Origin: Notamacropus eugenii
Lineage: Eukaryota > Chordata > Mammalia > Diprotodontia > Macropodidae
Assembly: GCF_028372415.1 (NCBI RefSeq)
Contig: NC_092874.1
Location: 239,422,069 to 239,486,068, forward strand
Direction: 5' to 3'
DNA length: 64,000 bases
A model generated the notes under the pieces. The model worked only from the letters and a program-made list of their open reading frames with translations, was not told where the DNA came from and did not search any database. Within the stretch, counting starts at the first letter, position 1. Every line of letters starts with the position of its first letter. Shown piece by piece: positions 1-11,622 of this stretch. Made by a program: the position numbers and the translations under genes.

Positions 1-637
1 GAGGCTTCACCTCATTTGCCAGCAAATTGGCAAAGATGCCCAAAGATGGAAATAGACAATTTTGGAGGAGCTATGGGAAACTTAGCACACAGATATACCA
101 CTGGTCTTAGTTGAGTTGTAAATTTGTTCATCCTAGAAAGGAATTTGGAATTGTGAAAAAAAATGTTACTAAACTCTTTATACGGTTTGATCCAGAAATC
201 ATCCTTTTGAGCATATGCCAAAAGAAGGTCAAACAGAAAGAAAGGTCTCATATACAGCACATTTTATGGGAACAAAGAACTGGAAACAAGATAAGGCTCC
301 TTTTCATTCATTCTGCCATTGTGGTGGAGGCTCTGTAGTAATGACTTCCATATCATGCCCTCCAACAAGACTTTCAGAGTCAAGAAGTTTTTCCATCAAG
401 GAACAGAAGCAAAATCATTGCTTTAGTGGATTTGGAGGGGAAATGGCAATAAGGTGAGGTACGAATCAAAGAGGAAATATAAGAAGGACCAGACTGAGTC
501 GGTAAAGAACTGCCAGCACATTCATGAACATACTTATAATGTATCAGATCCTAATACTATGCCACCATCTCTGACAAGAAGTAAATGTTACTGCCCTTCC
601 ATTATGGAAGCTACTGTGGTGCAGACATTTAATGTTT
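1..637. other. Unassigned AT-rich intergenic sequence
   Basis: I see no repeat family, exon or motif that I can defend here. Short open frames exist on both strands but have no recognisable protein features. Confidence 0.4.
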
Positions 638-735
638 TATTTATATATACACATATACATTTATATATACATATACATGATATATACATACACATATATA
701 CATATATCTATGTATGTATACACACATATGTTGAA
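638..735. repeat. TA/CA/TG-rich low-complexity tract
   Basis: An imperfect alternating purine-pyrimidine tract of TATA, CATA and TGTA units. It is a degenerate microsatellite with no gene content. Confidence 0.8.
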
Positions 736-904
736 GAGATTGCTCCTGCTCTTTTATTTTCATAGTTTTGATTGGTTCAGTAATAAATACACAAGTGATA
801 TTTTAAAATGACTTCTTCATCCTTGTCTGTATAGTAATTGTATACTTAAGTTTTTGTACCATGTAAAATTGCTTTTATTGTAAGTGGCAGTGTCCATAAT
901 GAAT

Positions 905-1110
905 CAAGTGGTTGGACTTGGAGACAAGAAGACCCAGGTTCAAATCCTGCCTCAAAGTCATTTAATCCCTAGCAAGTCACTCTCTGAACCTGTTTTTTCC
1001 TATATAAAATGAAGATAAAAAGTACTTAGCTCACAGGGTGGTTGTGGGAATCAAATGAGATAATACATAATGCAATTTGCAAGCCTTCAGTACTACATAA
1101 ATGGGAGCTA
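905..1110 (+). mobile_element. MIR/Ther-1 CORE-SINE
   Basis: Reads in the order of MIR: a head ending in a GGTTCAAATCC B-box-like motif, a degraded core, a 'TATAAAATGAAGATAAAAAG' segment, then a tail with 'AATGAGATAATACATAATGC' and 'ACATAAATGGGAGCTATC'. It is diverged from the consensus. Its tRNA-derived promoter is not expected to work. Confidence 0.75.
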
Positions 1111-1379
1111 TCCCCCGCCAGATTATTTGTGGCTGGCTCCATGATAATTAAAGGAACAGTCAAAAGTTAACTGTTGACTCATTGCTTATTTTACTGAAGA
1201 GACAAGCCATCTTTGATCCATATTATATATTGGCAACTTCATAAATGTCATGTATGAAGAGCCCAACCATTATGGAACTAGACTAGGTTTATGTGAATGG
1301 CTTGTCAAATTGTTTCCTAAATATTCAGTTTTGCTAATGATGGGCTTCTACAAAGAGGAAAAAAAAACCAGTAGAAACC

Positions 1380-1690
1380 CAAATCTCTGTTTTCTGGAAA
1401 ATGGCTAAACAAATTGTAGCATATGCATTTAATGAAAATTCACACCATAAGAAACAATGAATATGAGGGATTCAATGGTTTGTGGGGAGACCTGTGAAAT
1501 AAGAGTGAAATAGGCATAATAGAATAAGATATGCAGTGATTACAACAAAACGTGAATGAAAAAGTGAAACTAAACTGTGTAATTATAATGACCAGTCAGC
1601 ACTAGAGAAGAGCTGAGGAAATGCATTTCTCTGGGGGTAGACTTGCATACTCTGTGGTTATGAGGGATGTATGACTGGTTTTGTTTAACT
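1380..1690 (+). mobile_element. Old L1 3'-end fragment
   Basis: Resembles the end of marsupial L1 ORF2 and the start of its 3' UTR: 'GGCTAAACAAATTGTAGCAT', a 'CATAAGAAACAATGAATATG' segment, then 'GTGTAATTATAATGACCAG' and a 'GAAATGCATTTCTCT' stretch. It is diverged and carries no useful frame. Confidence 0.6.
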
Positions 1691-1694
1691 ACTT

Positions 1695-2390
1695 TTACCC
1701 CCTTGTTGCAAAGGAAGTCTCATTTGGGGAATGCAGAGAGGTTTGGTAGAGATAAGAGATGAATCTTGAAATGACTTGTATATGAACAAAAGGCATTAGT
1801 AAAGCTAAAAAGAGAAAGAAATTATGGTAAAAATAGAGTAGGCCTAAAGTATGTGATTCATAGCTGAGACCTAATAAGGCTAACAGAAAATTTTCCTTCA
1901 TCTAATAGATAAAATAGACCTTAAGGAAAAGGAACTATGGAACATTTGAAGTAAAAATCTTTATGGAGGCAACTCAGCATTGTTGAAAGCTATACCATTG
2001 GAATACAAACTCTCACAAGTTCTACAATGCTGGAAAAGTTTGAATGCGGTCCTGACAACTGATCAAGTGTACCTTCCAAGGACCAACCTGATTAAGGATG
2101 TAGAGGCTCATCTTGGTGATTAATTCTTTGGCCACGGCATCCCACCAAAGAAAATTACAAAATGGCCTTCAGTCCTGGGTAGCCCCTTCTGCTTCTACAG
2201 TGATGATGGCATAATGGTCAAAAAAGAGTCAGATAATGCAAAGAATTACAGTTTTTAGACCATCTACAAACTATCTTGGCTGTTAGTACACGAAATGTAA
2301 TATTCTTATCCAATGATCAACCATTAGAAACAAGAAGAAAGAAGGAAGTTACAGTTAAGTGAAAATATGCCTCACAGGAACTTCTTGGAA
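1695..2390. other. Unassigned intergenic sequence
   Basis: AT-rich unique-looking sequence. No repeat family or exon is recognised. Confidence 0.35.
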
Positions 2391-2860
2391 AGCAAATGCA
2401 GGAATGAAGTTGGCTTTATTGCGTATCTTAAGACAACAAGCAACCTAACTTCTTGGGATATTTGGCCCTTTTATACCACAGTGATCATGGAATGTATCAT
2501 GAATTCTTATAATGGCCACCCATAGTATAGCACATCACACCTCTCATGTAGGGCATGTGAATACCTATTCACTCTGGGCTGGCTTGCTCACTTCAACCAG
2601 CTCTCAACTTGGCAGGCCTAGCTTAGCACAGAAAGACTCATATAGTTACATTCAAATTCTCTCAGGGTCCTAGAGCTAACTGTGAAGGAAGATATGCCCC
2701 CTACCTACTACTTCAACACTGGAACCCTTACCTACATGCTTCCATTTACACAAAACCAGCTACTAATAATAAGGCCACCTTTAGATCTTAAACATAACCA
2801 TTTTATTAACAGAACAAAAAACTAATCTTAGATACCTGAAAAGCAAGTGCAAGAATAATA
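2391..2860 (-). mobile_element. Possible antisense LTR debris
   Basis: On the minus strand this stretch has AATAAA-type signals ('TTTATT' on plus near 2415) and a GC-richer body with 'CTCTGGGCTGGCTTGCTCAC'-like segments, as in retroviral LTRs. I see no clean TG...CA ends or target-site duplication, so this is only a suggestion. It could equally be unrelated unique DNA. Confidence 0.25.
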
Positions 2861-4470
2861 AATACATCCCAATACACACATGCACATATGCAAACACACC
2901 TGGCAAGTTGAACATGACTGAAGAAAACCTACATAATCAGGGCAACTTAAAATTCTAGAACTATAAGCTAAGGTGTCCTCTTTTTGTCTCAGGAATTTTC
3001 TATAAAAGTTCCTTGATGAATATAGCTTCTGTGTTGAACAGAAACTTCCATTGTTAAACTGAGTTGATTCGTGCTGTGTTTGACTGGGCATGATATCTCA
3101 GCCAAATTAGTCAATCTAATGGGTGACTATTCTAAACTATTCCAAAGTGTTCTTTGACTCAGTTGGACTTCTTGAAAACGCTAGTATTCATCACTTCCAG
3201 ATTTAAACTTAGGCAATGCAGTTGTAAACTCATTATCTCTCATCTACTTTTTTGGATCCTCTCTGCAAATGACCGCCCACCACCACCCTCAACCTTAGCT
3301 TATGGTTAGTAACTAAATTCTCATCTGATTATAATCAAATAAATTACATTTTTGCATAATGATAAAACATATCTGGTATGCATACTACTCAAATATACTA
3401 CATCTTGTTGCATTGAAAAAAAAAACCACTCAGAACTCTGAGCAGACAACTCAGCAAGAAAATTCCATTTAAAAGGACAGTACTGTAAAGGGACAGTACC
3501 TTATATCAGTAAGGTATTTGCAAAAAAGACTACCATGAAGTTAAATCTCTTACATGAATATTTGCAAAAAAAGAAGACTACCATAAAACTAATTACTGCT
3601 TATTTACCAGTATTCATTGTGGAGGGTAAAGAGGTAAAGAAATTCTACAAAGTTGAATACCCTCTAAGGTAAGTCACCATGTTATACTAGGTGACTAGAG
3701 GAAATATGGGAATTGTTGAGGAAGTTTAGAAATACGTCATTGGAAGACAGATCAAAATTTGAAAATGAGAGAGGTTAAAGACTTGTAAATTACACAACTA
3801 ACATCATAAAAAAATTGATGGATTATATTTTAACAGATAAGGAGTGACTCATCATTGATGTAAGAGTCATTCCTAAACCGTCAATGTGCAGTCAGACCAC
3901 TGACTTGTTAGAAGAAAGAATAAAAGTGAGAAAAAGGTTATATGTGGCAAGGTCTCAAATACCTTTTCTGCCCTCCCACCCTATTCTCAACCCACAGAAG
4001 AGCTGGCATAGTAACTGGAACTACCCCTTTTCTGCTTCCTCACACTCCACCCACCATGAAGGGATTTGGTGATGAGATAAATAAGACCCAGCTGACCTTT
4101 TTCCTTTTCTACTGTCCCTCTACATAATAACTACCCAACACCACTGGCCATTGCTTCAGAAAAGCACCTGATGGAAAGGAATAAGAAAATTAATTTCAAT
4201 GCATTCTGGGAGCAGACTCTGCAGATTTCCTTCACACAAAGAGAAAATCACCACAAAATGAATGTAGAGCAGCAAAAATAAGGAGGTAAAGCAGTTGTCC
4301 TCCTAAGACAACTTGTGAGGAGCTCAGAAAAGAAAGAACCTCCAGGGACTGAGGTGAAGGCCCATTCCACTGAATCAACAAATAGCAGGCCCTGGGGTAA
4401 CTCTGTCTGGAAGCAGGGTAGGCCTTAAGAAATTTCATCTTAATTTTCACCTCACAGCCTCAAGAAATTT
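2861..4470. other. Unassigned intergenic sequence
   Basis: No family is assigned with confidence. It contains a short internal direct duplication at 3516-3545 and 3560-3592, built on 'ATTTGCAAAAAA' followed by 'GACTACCAT', and a small 'CAGTACTG' palindrome near 3478. Confidence 0.35.
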
Positions 4471-4476
4471 CACCTC

Positions 4477-4650
4477 GTGAACTTTCATCTAAGAAACAGC
4501 AGACAGTTGACAAGGGGACCAATTTCATTAATGAATATAGATGCAAAAATTCTAAGTAAAATACTAGCTAAAAGATTACAACAATATATTACAAAGATTA
4601 TACATTATGATCAAGTGGGATTTATATCAGGAATACAGGGGTGGTGTGAT
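4477..4650 (+). pseudogene. L1 ORF2 reverse-transcriptase fragment
   Basis: Translation in the plus frame starting at 4477 gives the conserved L1 RT block [17 protein letters not shown] followed by DQVGFISG, the region N-terminal to the catalytic YADD motif. Homology stops abruptly after about 4650, so this is a short truncated piece and not a gene. Confidence 0.85.
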
Positions 4651-4699
4651 CCTAAAGAAAAAAAGGTTTCAGAGATAAAAATTTACATTCCCTTTGGGC

Positions 4700-5010
4700 A
4701 GAGCACCCAAAAGTAAGGGTATGACATCCTATGTGGACAGAGGGAAGGGAAAGGAAGGAAGAGAAGAAAGAAAATAAGAAAGAGCTGTGTTTCCCAGCTG
4801 GCCAGTTCCAGTTGGGTACCCAATGGGGCACATCCCTTTCTACTCACAGAGGAGGTGATGCCTTGACTTGCAAGTTAATTGGATTTAAGTGAGGGAGGGC
4901 TATGCAAAGTCACCAGCCTCACATTCTCCTCTGGAGCCATCTGGATCCAGCAGTGAGATATAGATCAGAATGACTGGAGATGACCCTGGATGCAGCGGGA
5001 GCAAACAGAA
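4700..5010 (+). mobile_element. Marsupial interspersed repeat, SINE-like
   Basis: The stretch with 'GCAAAGTCACCAGCCTCACA', 'GAGCCATCTGGATCCAGCAG' and 'TGACTGGAGATGACCCTGG' resembles a repeat common in opossum-type genomes. I recall the pattern but not a firm family name, possibly an RTE-mobilised SINE. A GA-rich tract at 4740-4790 precedes it. Confidence 0.5.
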
Positions 5011-5029
5011 CTCAATGACTTCATAAAAT

Positions 5030-5640
5030 AATGCAAAATATTAGAAGTGAAAAAATTGAAATATAGAGGGGAAAAGTTATACTCATACAATAAAAAGAAA
5101 GTAACTAACTTGGAAAACAGGTTGATGAAAATAATATGGAAAGCACTAGGCACCCTGAAAACTATAACCAAACAAAAGAACCTGGATTTTGTATTGCAAG
5201 ATATCATGAAAGAAAACTACCCATATCCATTAGAATCACAGAACAAAGAGAGAGAAAGAATTCACTGATCACCTCCTGAAAGAAACTCTAAAGCAAAAAC
5301 TGAAAAAAAAAATTTTGATAAGCAAGAAGGAAATGCTAGTTCAAGTTTCCCTAAACCAGTCAGGATCACACAAGACTATGCTGCACGTACTAAGGAGAGA
5401 AAATCTGGAAATACAATATTCTCAAAGGCAAAAGACAACTGAATACAAATAAAAATGATTTACCCTGAAAAATCTGGGTATAAGTTTATAGGAGTGAGGA
5501 CTTTTAATAGAGTAGTGAACTTTCCATCATTCTTAATGAAAAGAACAGATTTGATCAGAAACTTTAAAATGCAAAACAGAAGCCAAGAGAAAAGTAACAC
5601 AAACACAAGGACAGGATGTTTTTTTTTTAATTTTGTTAAC
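5030..5640 (+). pseudogene. L1/HAL1 ORF1 remnant
   Basis: The plus-strand frame at 5047-5268 shows TNLENRLMK, then DFVLQDIMKENYPYPLE and ERERIH. These match position for position the RRM-like domain of the L1/HAL1 ORF1 protein in the better copy at 14029-14241. Downstream, 'CAGGATCACACAAGACTATG' and 'AAAATCTGGGTATAAG' continue the C-terminal domain. Stops and frameshifts are frequent. The product would have been an RNA-binding chaperone of the retrotransposon particle. Confidence 0.75.
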
Positions 5641-5649
5641 TGCAGGAGA

Positions 5650-6577
5650 AAATGGGGGGAAGTAAAAAAAAAAAACTAGGGAAGGGATGAAGACAGGACA
5701 AAATTTTTTATAATAGATGTGTTTGAGAGGAAGAGTTTACAAATAGAGGAAAGGGTAGGGGAATTTGGTGTAGAAATACATTAAACTCAACAGGAAGAGA
5801 GGAATTTCAGAGGAAACAGACACAAGAAAAACAAACATGTATGTTGGATATCTTAAAAAGTAGGGATTGAAAAGAGAAAGATGATGTAAAAATTAGAGAA
5901 TGGAATCTTGGCTTGCTGAAGACAGAAGGAACAAAGGAGTAGGAACACAACACTTCAATAATAGATTACTAGTACTGGCCAAATTTCTTCTCTTTCTCCA
6001 ACTGAGGATATTATGGAGGTGAATATAAAATTAACAATCTGAATGTGAATGAGATAAAATCACCCAATAAGTGGAGAATGCTAATAAAATGGAGTCGAAA
6101 GGACAATCCAACAATATTTTGTTTATAAGAAACACATGAGATATGAAGATTTACAATGAATTAAAAATTAGAATCTGTAGTAGAATTTATTATGCTTCAG
6201 GAGAATTTTAAAAAGCAGGGATAGTAAACAGGATTTCTTACAAGACATCAGTAAATATAGATATAGCTGAAAACAATGCTATGCTTAAAGATACTAGAGA
6301 TAGTCAAATTACATCAATACATATATACATATACACACACATACACACACTCTAAAGGTTAAAGTTCTTAGAGAAATAGCATAACTATAATAGTTGGGGA
6401 CTTCAATGTTTATCTTTTAAAATGCATCTAACGAAAGGATAAGCAAGAAAGAATTTAAGGATTTTTTTATTAAAAAAATCTGGATTTGATAGATCTCTGG
6501 AAATTACTGAATGAGAATAGAAAGCAATATACTTAGTATTCAGTCTCATATGGCACCATTACAAAAGTATGCTAAGT
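5650..6577 (+). mobile_element. Decayed L1 ORF1/ORF2 junction and endonuclease region
   Basis: Weak colinear L1 similarity continues from the ORF1 remnant. The clearest landmark is at 6390-6415, where 'TAGTTGGGGACTTCAATG' encodes the GDFN block of the L1 endonuclease. The reading frame is lost. Confidence 0.55.
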
Positions 6578-6720
6578 CAGGGATTCTTAACTGATGGTCC
6601 ATGAACTTGTTTTGTTTTCAACATAATTGGTTTCCTTTGTATTTTATTTTATGAATTTAAAAAATTCTAAGAAATCATCCATAGGTTTCACCAGTATCAA
6701 AAGTAGGGCACAAAAACCTC
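6578..6720 (-). mobile_element. hAT-like MITE, 3' end missing
   Basis: Begins with the CAGGGATTCTTAA form of a terminal repeat, then 'TCCATGAACTTGTTTT' and 'AATTGGTTTCCTTTGTATTT', matching the reverse of the copy at 30535-30720. The distal terminal repeat is not recognisable. It interrupts the L1 between its endonuclease and RT regions. Confidence 0.65.
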
Positions 6721-7708
6721 AAACAAATGCACAAAAGCAGAAATTTAAAATATATCCCTTATTGTTCACAACACAATAAAAAACTGTGATAAAGGATATT
6801 TGAAGATAGGATTCAAATTTAAATGGGGACAGTGTAATTTAATACACAGCCCCCAAGTGGGTCAAAGAAGAAATAACAAAAGCAATAGATTAATTCATCA
6901 AAGAAAATTATAATGAGACAAAATGCCTAAACTTTGGAGATAAAGCTAAAGCAGAGAAAATGAAAAAAAATGAATGAGCTTACAACTGAAAAACTAGAAT
7001 ATTTTTAGGTATATTAACCCCAATGGAACACAGAAATTGAAATTTATAAAAGCAAAGAAGGGATAAACAAAATAGAAGAAAAACTAAGAACTCTTAAAAA
7101 TGAATAAAACTATTAACTAATCTGTTTTTTTAAAAGACAAAACCAAACTGCGAAGATAAAATGTTAAAAGAATTTTAAAAAATGAGAAGAAAATAATTAA
7201 GAAACTATTTTGCCTAATTATATTCCAACAAAATTGATAATTTAAATGAAATGGATGAATATTTACAAAATTATAAAATACCCAGGACAATAGAATCATA
7301 AACTGAAATTTTAAATGAATGAATCATAGAAAAAACAATTTGGACAAGACATATATGCACTCTCCCCACAAAAAACAATGGCACAGCACTAAATAGATTT
7401 ACCAGTGAAGTCCATCAAATATTTAATGAGCAGTAAATTCCAGTTTTAAAACAGTTTAAAAGATAGGGAAAGAAGGCATCCTACTAAAACCTATTCTATG
7501 AACCTTGATACCTAAATCAGAAAGAAAAAAAGAAAAAGATAACTATTTTAATGACCATCAATGCAAAATTATTAAATAAAAAAATTAGCAAAGAGACCAT
7601 CACAAAATATTTAAATATACACAATGATCATGTTGGATTTATATGAGAAAATGAAGAGTTGGTTCAATATTAGTAAAACTCTAAACAAAATAGACCATAC
7701 AAATATGG
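6721..7708 (+). pseudogene. L1 ORF2 linker and RT N-terminal remnant
   Basis: Colinear with L1 ORF2: 'GGGTCAAAGAAGAAATAAC' (linker), 'ATGGATGAATATTTACAAAA', then near 7550 a block equivalent to NAKLLNKK and NDHVGFI of the RT. Many frameshifts. It stops at 7708, where an L2-like piece intervenes. Confidence 0.7.
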
Positions 7709-8098
7709 TCTTCTCAAAGCTGCACTCTGCACTTCCTCTACTAGGCCCCAGTTCTTAATCCTAAAGGTCATTCCTGCCCTGGAATTCATACTTTGGAAGT
7801 ATCTTTACTCTGACCTGTCTCCTCCTTGGGATGGCTCTTCTCAGAACCTCCATTTAAGGAGATAGGCCCATCATGTCTCACTCTTCTCTAGGCTGCACTC
7901 TTTATTTCCTATACTGTATTCCTACCAGTACCTTTGTCTTCCAGTCCCTTTCAGTTTCCTTTTATGGAAGCTTCTTCTCTCATTAGAAGGCAAGCTCCTT
8001 GAAGGCAGAAACTCTTTCTTCCTATTTGCATTTGTATTCCTAGCATTTGGCATAGTGCCTGCCTTTCAATTAGTAAACTTAATGCTTGTTGATTGACT
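7709..8098 (+). mobile_element. L2 3'-end-like insertion in L1
   Basis: From about 7970 the sequence is the L2 3' terminus: 'GGCAAGCTCCTTGAAGGCAG', 'GGCATAGTGCCTGCC' and 'AATGCTTGTTGATTGACTGA'. The upstream 250 bp is less diagnostic. It splits the L1 RT, which resumes at 8100 with the codons for ISIDTEE. Confidence 0.65.
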
Positions 8099-8204
8099 GA
8101 CAGATTATATCAATAGATACTGAAGAAACACTACCCATCTATGTGGCCTAGATGACGATAAGGGAATCGATTATAGTTGGAGGGACTGTCAGAGGACAGG
8201 AACA

Positions 8205-8270
8205 AAAGAACGTGCATTTAGAGCTGGGAGGGATATCATCTATTCATCTGCTCCAATTTCATAATTCTTT
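8205..8270 (-). mobile_element. Short MIR3-like fragment
   Basis: 'TTAGAGCTGGGAGGGATATC' and 'ATCTGCTCCAATTT' resemble the antisense 3' end of MIR3 (agagctggaagggacct...catctagtccaa). Only about 65 bp are left. Confidence 0.4.
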
Positions 8271-8279
8271 CTTTCTACT

Positions 8280-8861
8280 ATACCACACTGGCAATGAAAG
8301 TGGAGCTCTGAAATTGGTCCAATCACTCTGGAAAACAATTTTGTACTTTGCCCCAAAAGTTGTTAAACTGTGAAAATACAACTACAAAGCAAATATAATG
8401 AAGAGATTAAAGAGAAAGGGAAAGTATGTGCCTGTATGCACACAACTATTGAAAACAAACAATATTTTTTGTTAAAAAGAAACTGAGAAAAAATTGTTGC
8501 CTATTTATTGGGGAATTGCAACATATGAATGTAATGAAATATTATTTTAGTGTAAGATATGGCTATGCTAGTTATAGCATATGAATGGAAATACAGGAAA
8601 TGACAGAAGACCTGAGAGGACTTGAATTGATGAAAAGTAGAATGAGAAAAACCAGGAAAAAAGTTAATACAATAACTATATCATTTTAAAGGAAAACAAC
8701 AATGAAAGTCTTAAGAACCATGATCAATGCTATGCCTATTCATAACTCCAGAAGACCAATGAAGAATTATGTTGTGAATTTTTTGTTATATAATCTCAGA
8801 CATGGCCAATGGATAGATTTTTTTTCTGAATACCATTTTGTTACAAGAGAGCATTTTGTTA

Positions 8862-8894
<33 letters not shown>

Positions 8895-9060
8895 TGTGTT
8901 TGAGGGCATGCTTAATGACACTGAAACAAAAAAAAAAAGGAAGGAAGAGAGAAAAGAACTATGGAAATATTTTTAAAATACATAGAGAAAAGCAGAATGA
9001 AATTTTGAAGGGGACAGAAAAGTAGAGCAATGCAAAAAATAACTTGTTAAATTTAATATA
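8280..9060 (+). mobile_element. L1 ORF2 3' portion and 3' UTR, diverged
   Basis: 'CTCTGGAAAACAATTTTGTA', 'ATTGGGGAATTGCAACATAT' and 'ATGAATGTAATGAAATATTA' are colinear with the end of marsupial L1 ORF2. An A-rich tail with a GT microsatellite follows. With the pieces from 5030 on, it makes one broken L1 in plus orientation. Confidence 0.65.
8862..8899. repeat. (GT)n microsatellite
   Basis: About 19 GT units with one interruption (TATG). Confidence 0.95.
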
Positions 9061-9364
9061 ATACTTTTAAAAACCAAGTTATGTGTAACAGACTTTTATG
9101 GTGTCATATAAACTTCTTTTTTCTCCCTTTTCTCTATGTAGCACCCCCTCAGAGTTACCTCTTTCAATTCAGCAGTCACAGATTTTCAGGTTTAGTCCCT
9201 AGGAGGCAATTTACTATTACCGTAAGTTCTAGGGTACCCTCAATAGCTGTACTCCTACTATGCTTGTGAGCCCCCACCACTGTGGTTCTCACTAACAATA
9301 AGCAGTAGGAAATTAACTCAAAGGAAAGGCATTTGTTGAGATAAAACAGTAAAAATAGTGATTA
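9061..9364. other. Unassigned, possibly LTR-derived
   Basis: Balanced base composition between two repeats. Possible LTR body, but no ends are seen. Confidence 0.3.
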
Positions 9365-9615
9365 CAAAATTTTGTTCCTGCTGAATCGTTTCAGTGGAGT
9401 CTAACTCTTTGTGACTCCATCTGGGGTTTTCTTGGCAGATACTGGAATGGTTAGCCATTCTCTTCTCCAACTCATTTAACAGATGAGGAACTGAGAGGTC
9501 AACAGGGTTAAGTGACTTGCCCAGTATCACACAGCTAGTAAGTATCTGAGGCCAGATTTGAACTCATTTGAACTTTGTCTTCTTGACTTCAGGTCTGGGG
9601 CTCTACTAGCATAGT
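9365..9615 (-). mobile_element. MAR1 CORE-SINE with BovB-like tail
   Basis: The plus strand reads the MAR1 tail first: 'GAGTCTAACTCTTTGTGACT', 'GGGGTTTTCTTGGCAGATAC'. The core follows as 'GTTAAGTGACTTGCCCAGTA' and then 'CACACAGCTAGTAAGTATCT'. The BovB-type end is diagnostic of this marsupial family, which is mobilised by RTE-type LINEs. Confidence 0.85.
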
Positions 9616-10479
9616 CAAGCTGCCCAGAGGGTACAAAATATTCCCCCATAAATCTAGGTCTTACTTTCCTACAAATGTAGCCATTTGCCATGGGAAGAAT
9701 GAGCACAAGCTTAAAAGTACAGTGGCACTCCAAGACACACACATAAGGAACATGTGGTCAAGCCTATTCATTGTTCTCATGCTACAGGGCCTGAAAGCAA
9801 TTTCTTTCTTCAAAGACTACCTTCTACGTCCAACTTGACTGCCATTTTACTTCTCTATAACCGGCTTTCTTCTGTGCTCCTCAAAGTAGCTTCCTTCCTC
9901 TAGTGATGGGTTCTCTCTATTCACTCTGTCTGGAGTGTGTGTCTCTTCTCCCTGCTGCTTATATAGTGGCTCCTGCTGATTGAGTAATGTAGCTTCAAAG
10001 TGACCTGGCTCATACAGATGAACTAATGAACTCATGCAACTATTTAAAGCCCTGCAAAAGCATGGCCAATTTTTGCTCATCCAATGAAGTTGTTTCTTTT
10101 AATTATGTCAGAGAAAGGTATTCACACTCCTTAGAGGAGTCTCAGGGCATTAAAACCTTGTTAACCTATTAATACCTCATTACCTCCATTATCTACCCTT
10201 TGCTAATTGACTGCATTAACTATAAGGGAAAGGGAGAAGGGTTGGAATCCAAATATTCCCTCTTTTATATTTACATAAGGAAATGTTTATATTTTTCAAG
10301 TTCATAATAATAAAAAATGAAAAAAGGACAAAATCATGCTCAATCATCTTCACCTTTTTTACAGCAAGGATAATAGACTGATAGATGAAAGCAATGTAGA
10401 CACAATATTCTTGGATTTTAGCAACTCTTCCAGCCCCTCATTCCCATATCTTCTGTGACTCCACTATTCCCCCAGTCCA
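9616..10479. other. Unassigned, possibly LTR-derived
   Basis: Contains a 'TATTTAAAGCCCTGC' promoter-like segment near 10040 and mixed GC composition, which could be ERV debris. I see no terminal repeats, primer-binding site or coding motifs. Confidence 0.3.
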
Positions 10480-11010
10480 GAGTAGAAGAGGGCTTTATCC
10501 TCCTACCTGCTACCCAAGATCTGGATAGTGATGGCAGCAGCAACTGGGGAGGAGAAAAAAGAAGCATTATTACAATTCAGTGCAGGCAGGAAATGAGGCT
10601 GCCACTGTATTTACCAGCCATGTTTTAAAAGGCCCTTTGATGAGTTATAATTGTTGGAATTTTGAAGTAGTGTGTTTTGATTGTTGATACACCTGATAAA
10701 GTTTCCTGGGAGCCAAGACCATGGAGCAGTTGTTATAACTTGGGCTTCAAAAGCAACAATTGCTGGAACTTCTACCCTCTCCCAGTGAGCAGTATAATAG
10801 GGCTCCCACTAGCTGCTATTGGCAATGTCCCTCATGGGTAACACTTTCCTGTATTTCTGCAGTAGCACTAATTAGTTACCAATGAATCCTATGATGTCTT
10901 TTGGCTTTAGCTGCCACAGAAAAGTTGCCACTCAGGTTTGACCCACTGTAGCCACTGTAGTTACTTCATACTTACTGACAGGGTGACAGGCCACCACTGC
11001 TCCTACTAGC
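10480..11010 (-). repeat. Degenerate repeat related to the 21-kb tandem array
   Basis: Around 10905-11000, 'TTTGACCCACTGTAGCCACT' and the bases before it are an approximate reverse complement of the unit seen at 21548 (gatggctatggaggttgggtca). The neighbouring 400 bp has the same style of short diverged GC-richer blocks. Similarity is by eye only. Confidence 0.4.
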
Positions 11011-11214
11011 TACCATTCAACATTCCTTTTGATAAGTGACAGTTGCCTGGGCATCTACAATAGTATCAATCAATTGCCAATAAATTTTACAAGACCACTT
11101 CTTGGGTGAATATACATACATACTATGTAATGGGGGAGGGAGGAGTGTTAATAATATCAAAAAAAAATAAACAAGAAAGCCAAATTCTGAGGCATCATAG
11201 ATAATGAAAAAAAT

Positions 11215-11606
11215 TACATACATACATGTGTGTGTGGATGCACCAAAAGGCTTAGCATCTAAGCTGTTAAAAGAAAAGTAGACAAATTGCTGTGACAACA
11301 ACAACAAAATGATAGTAATAAAATGATAGGAGACTTTAAAATTCCTCCCTTAGAGCCGGATAAATTAACCAGAAAGTTAAACAAAAAGGGGAATATAGGG
11401 CTGAACAGATTGCTGGAAAAAAAGTAGATTTGAACTATGGTAAGTTCTGAACAAGAATATTAAAGAATACATATATTTCTTTTACAGATCATGATAAAAA
11501 TTGTTCATGTGCTAAAACATAAGGAAATCATAAACAAAATTTAAAAGACAGAAAAGATAGATAAATCCTCCATAGATTATAACTAATACAGAGGTAATTT
11601 TTTTAC
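11215..11606 (+). pseudogene. L1 ORF2 endonuclease remnant
   Basis: 'CAAAAGGCTTAGCATCTAAG' and then 'GATAGGAGACTTTAAAATTC' are the L1 endonuclease region (GDF block). 'CATGTGCTAAAACATAAGG' is its distal part (DHvLghk). It is frameshifted. L1 homology resumes at 15925 past two nested insertions, so this is the left end of a host L1. Confidence 0.7.
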
Positions 11607-11622
11607 AAATCACAGAATTTGA
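11607..11622 (+). repeat. Left target-site duplication of HAL1 composite
   Basis: AAATCACAGAATTTGA, identical over 16 bp to 15601-15616 immediately after the A-rich tail. It sits in the first bases of the CR1/L3- or MIR3-like target. Confidence 0.9.
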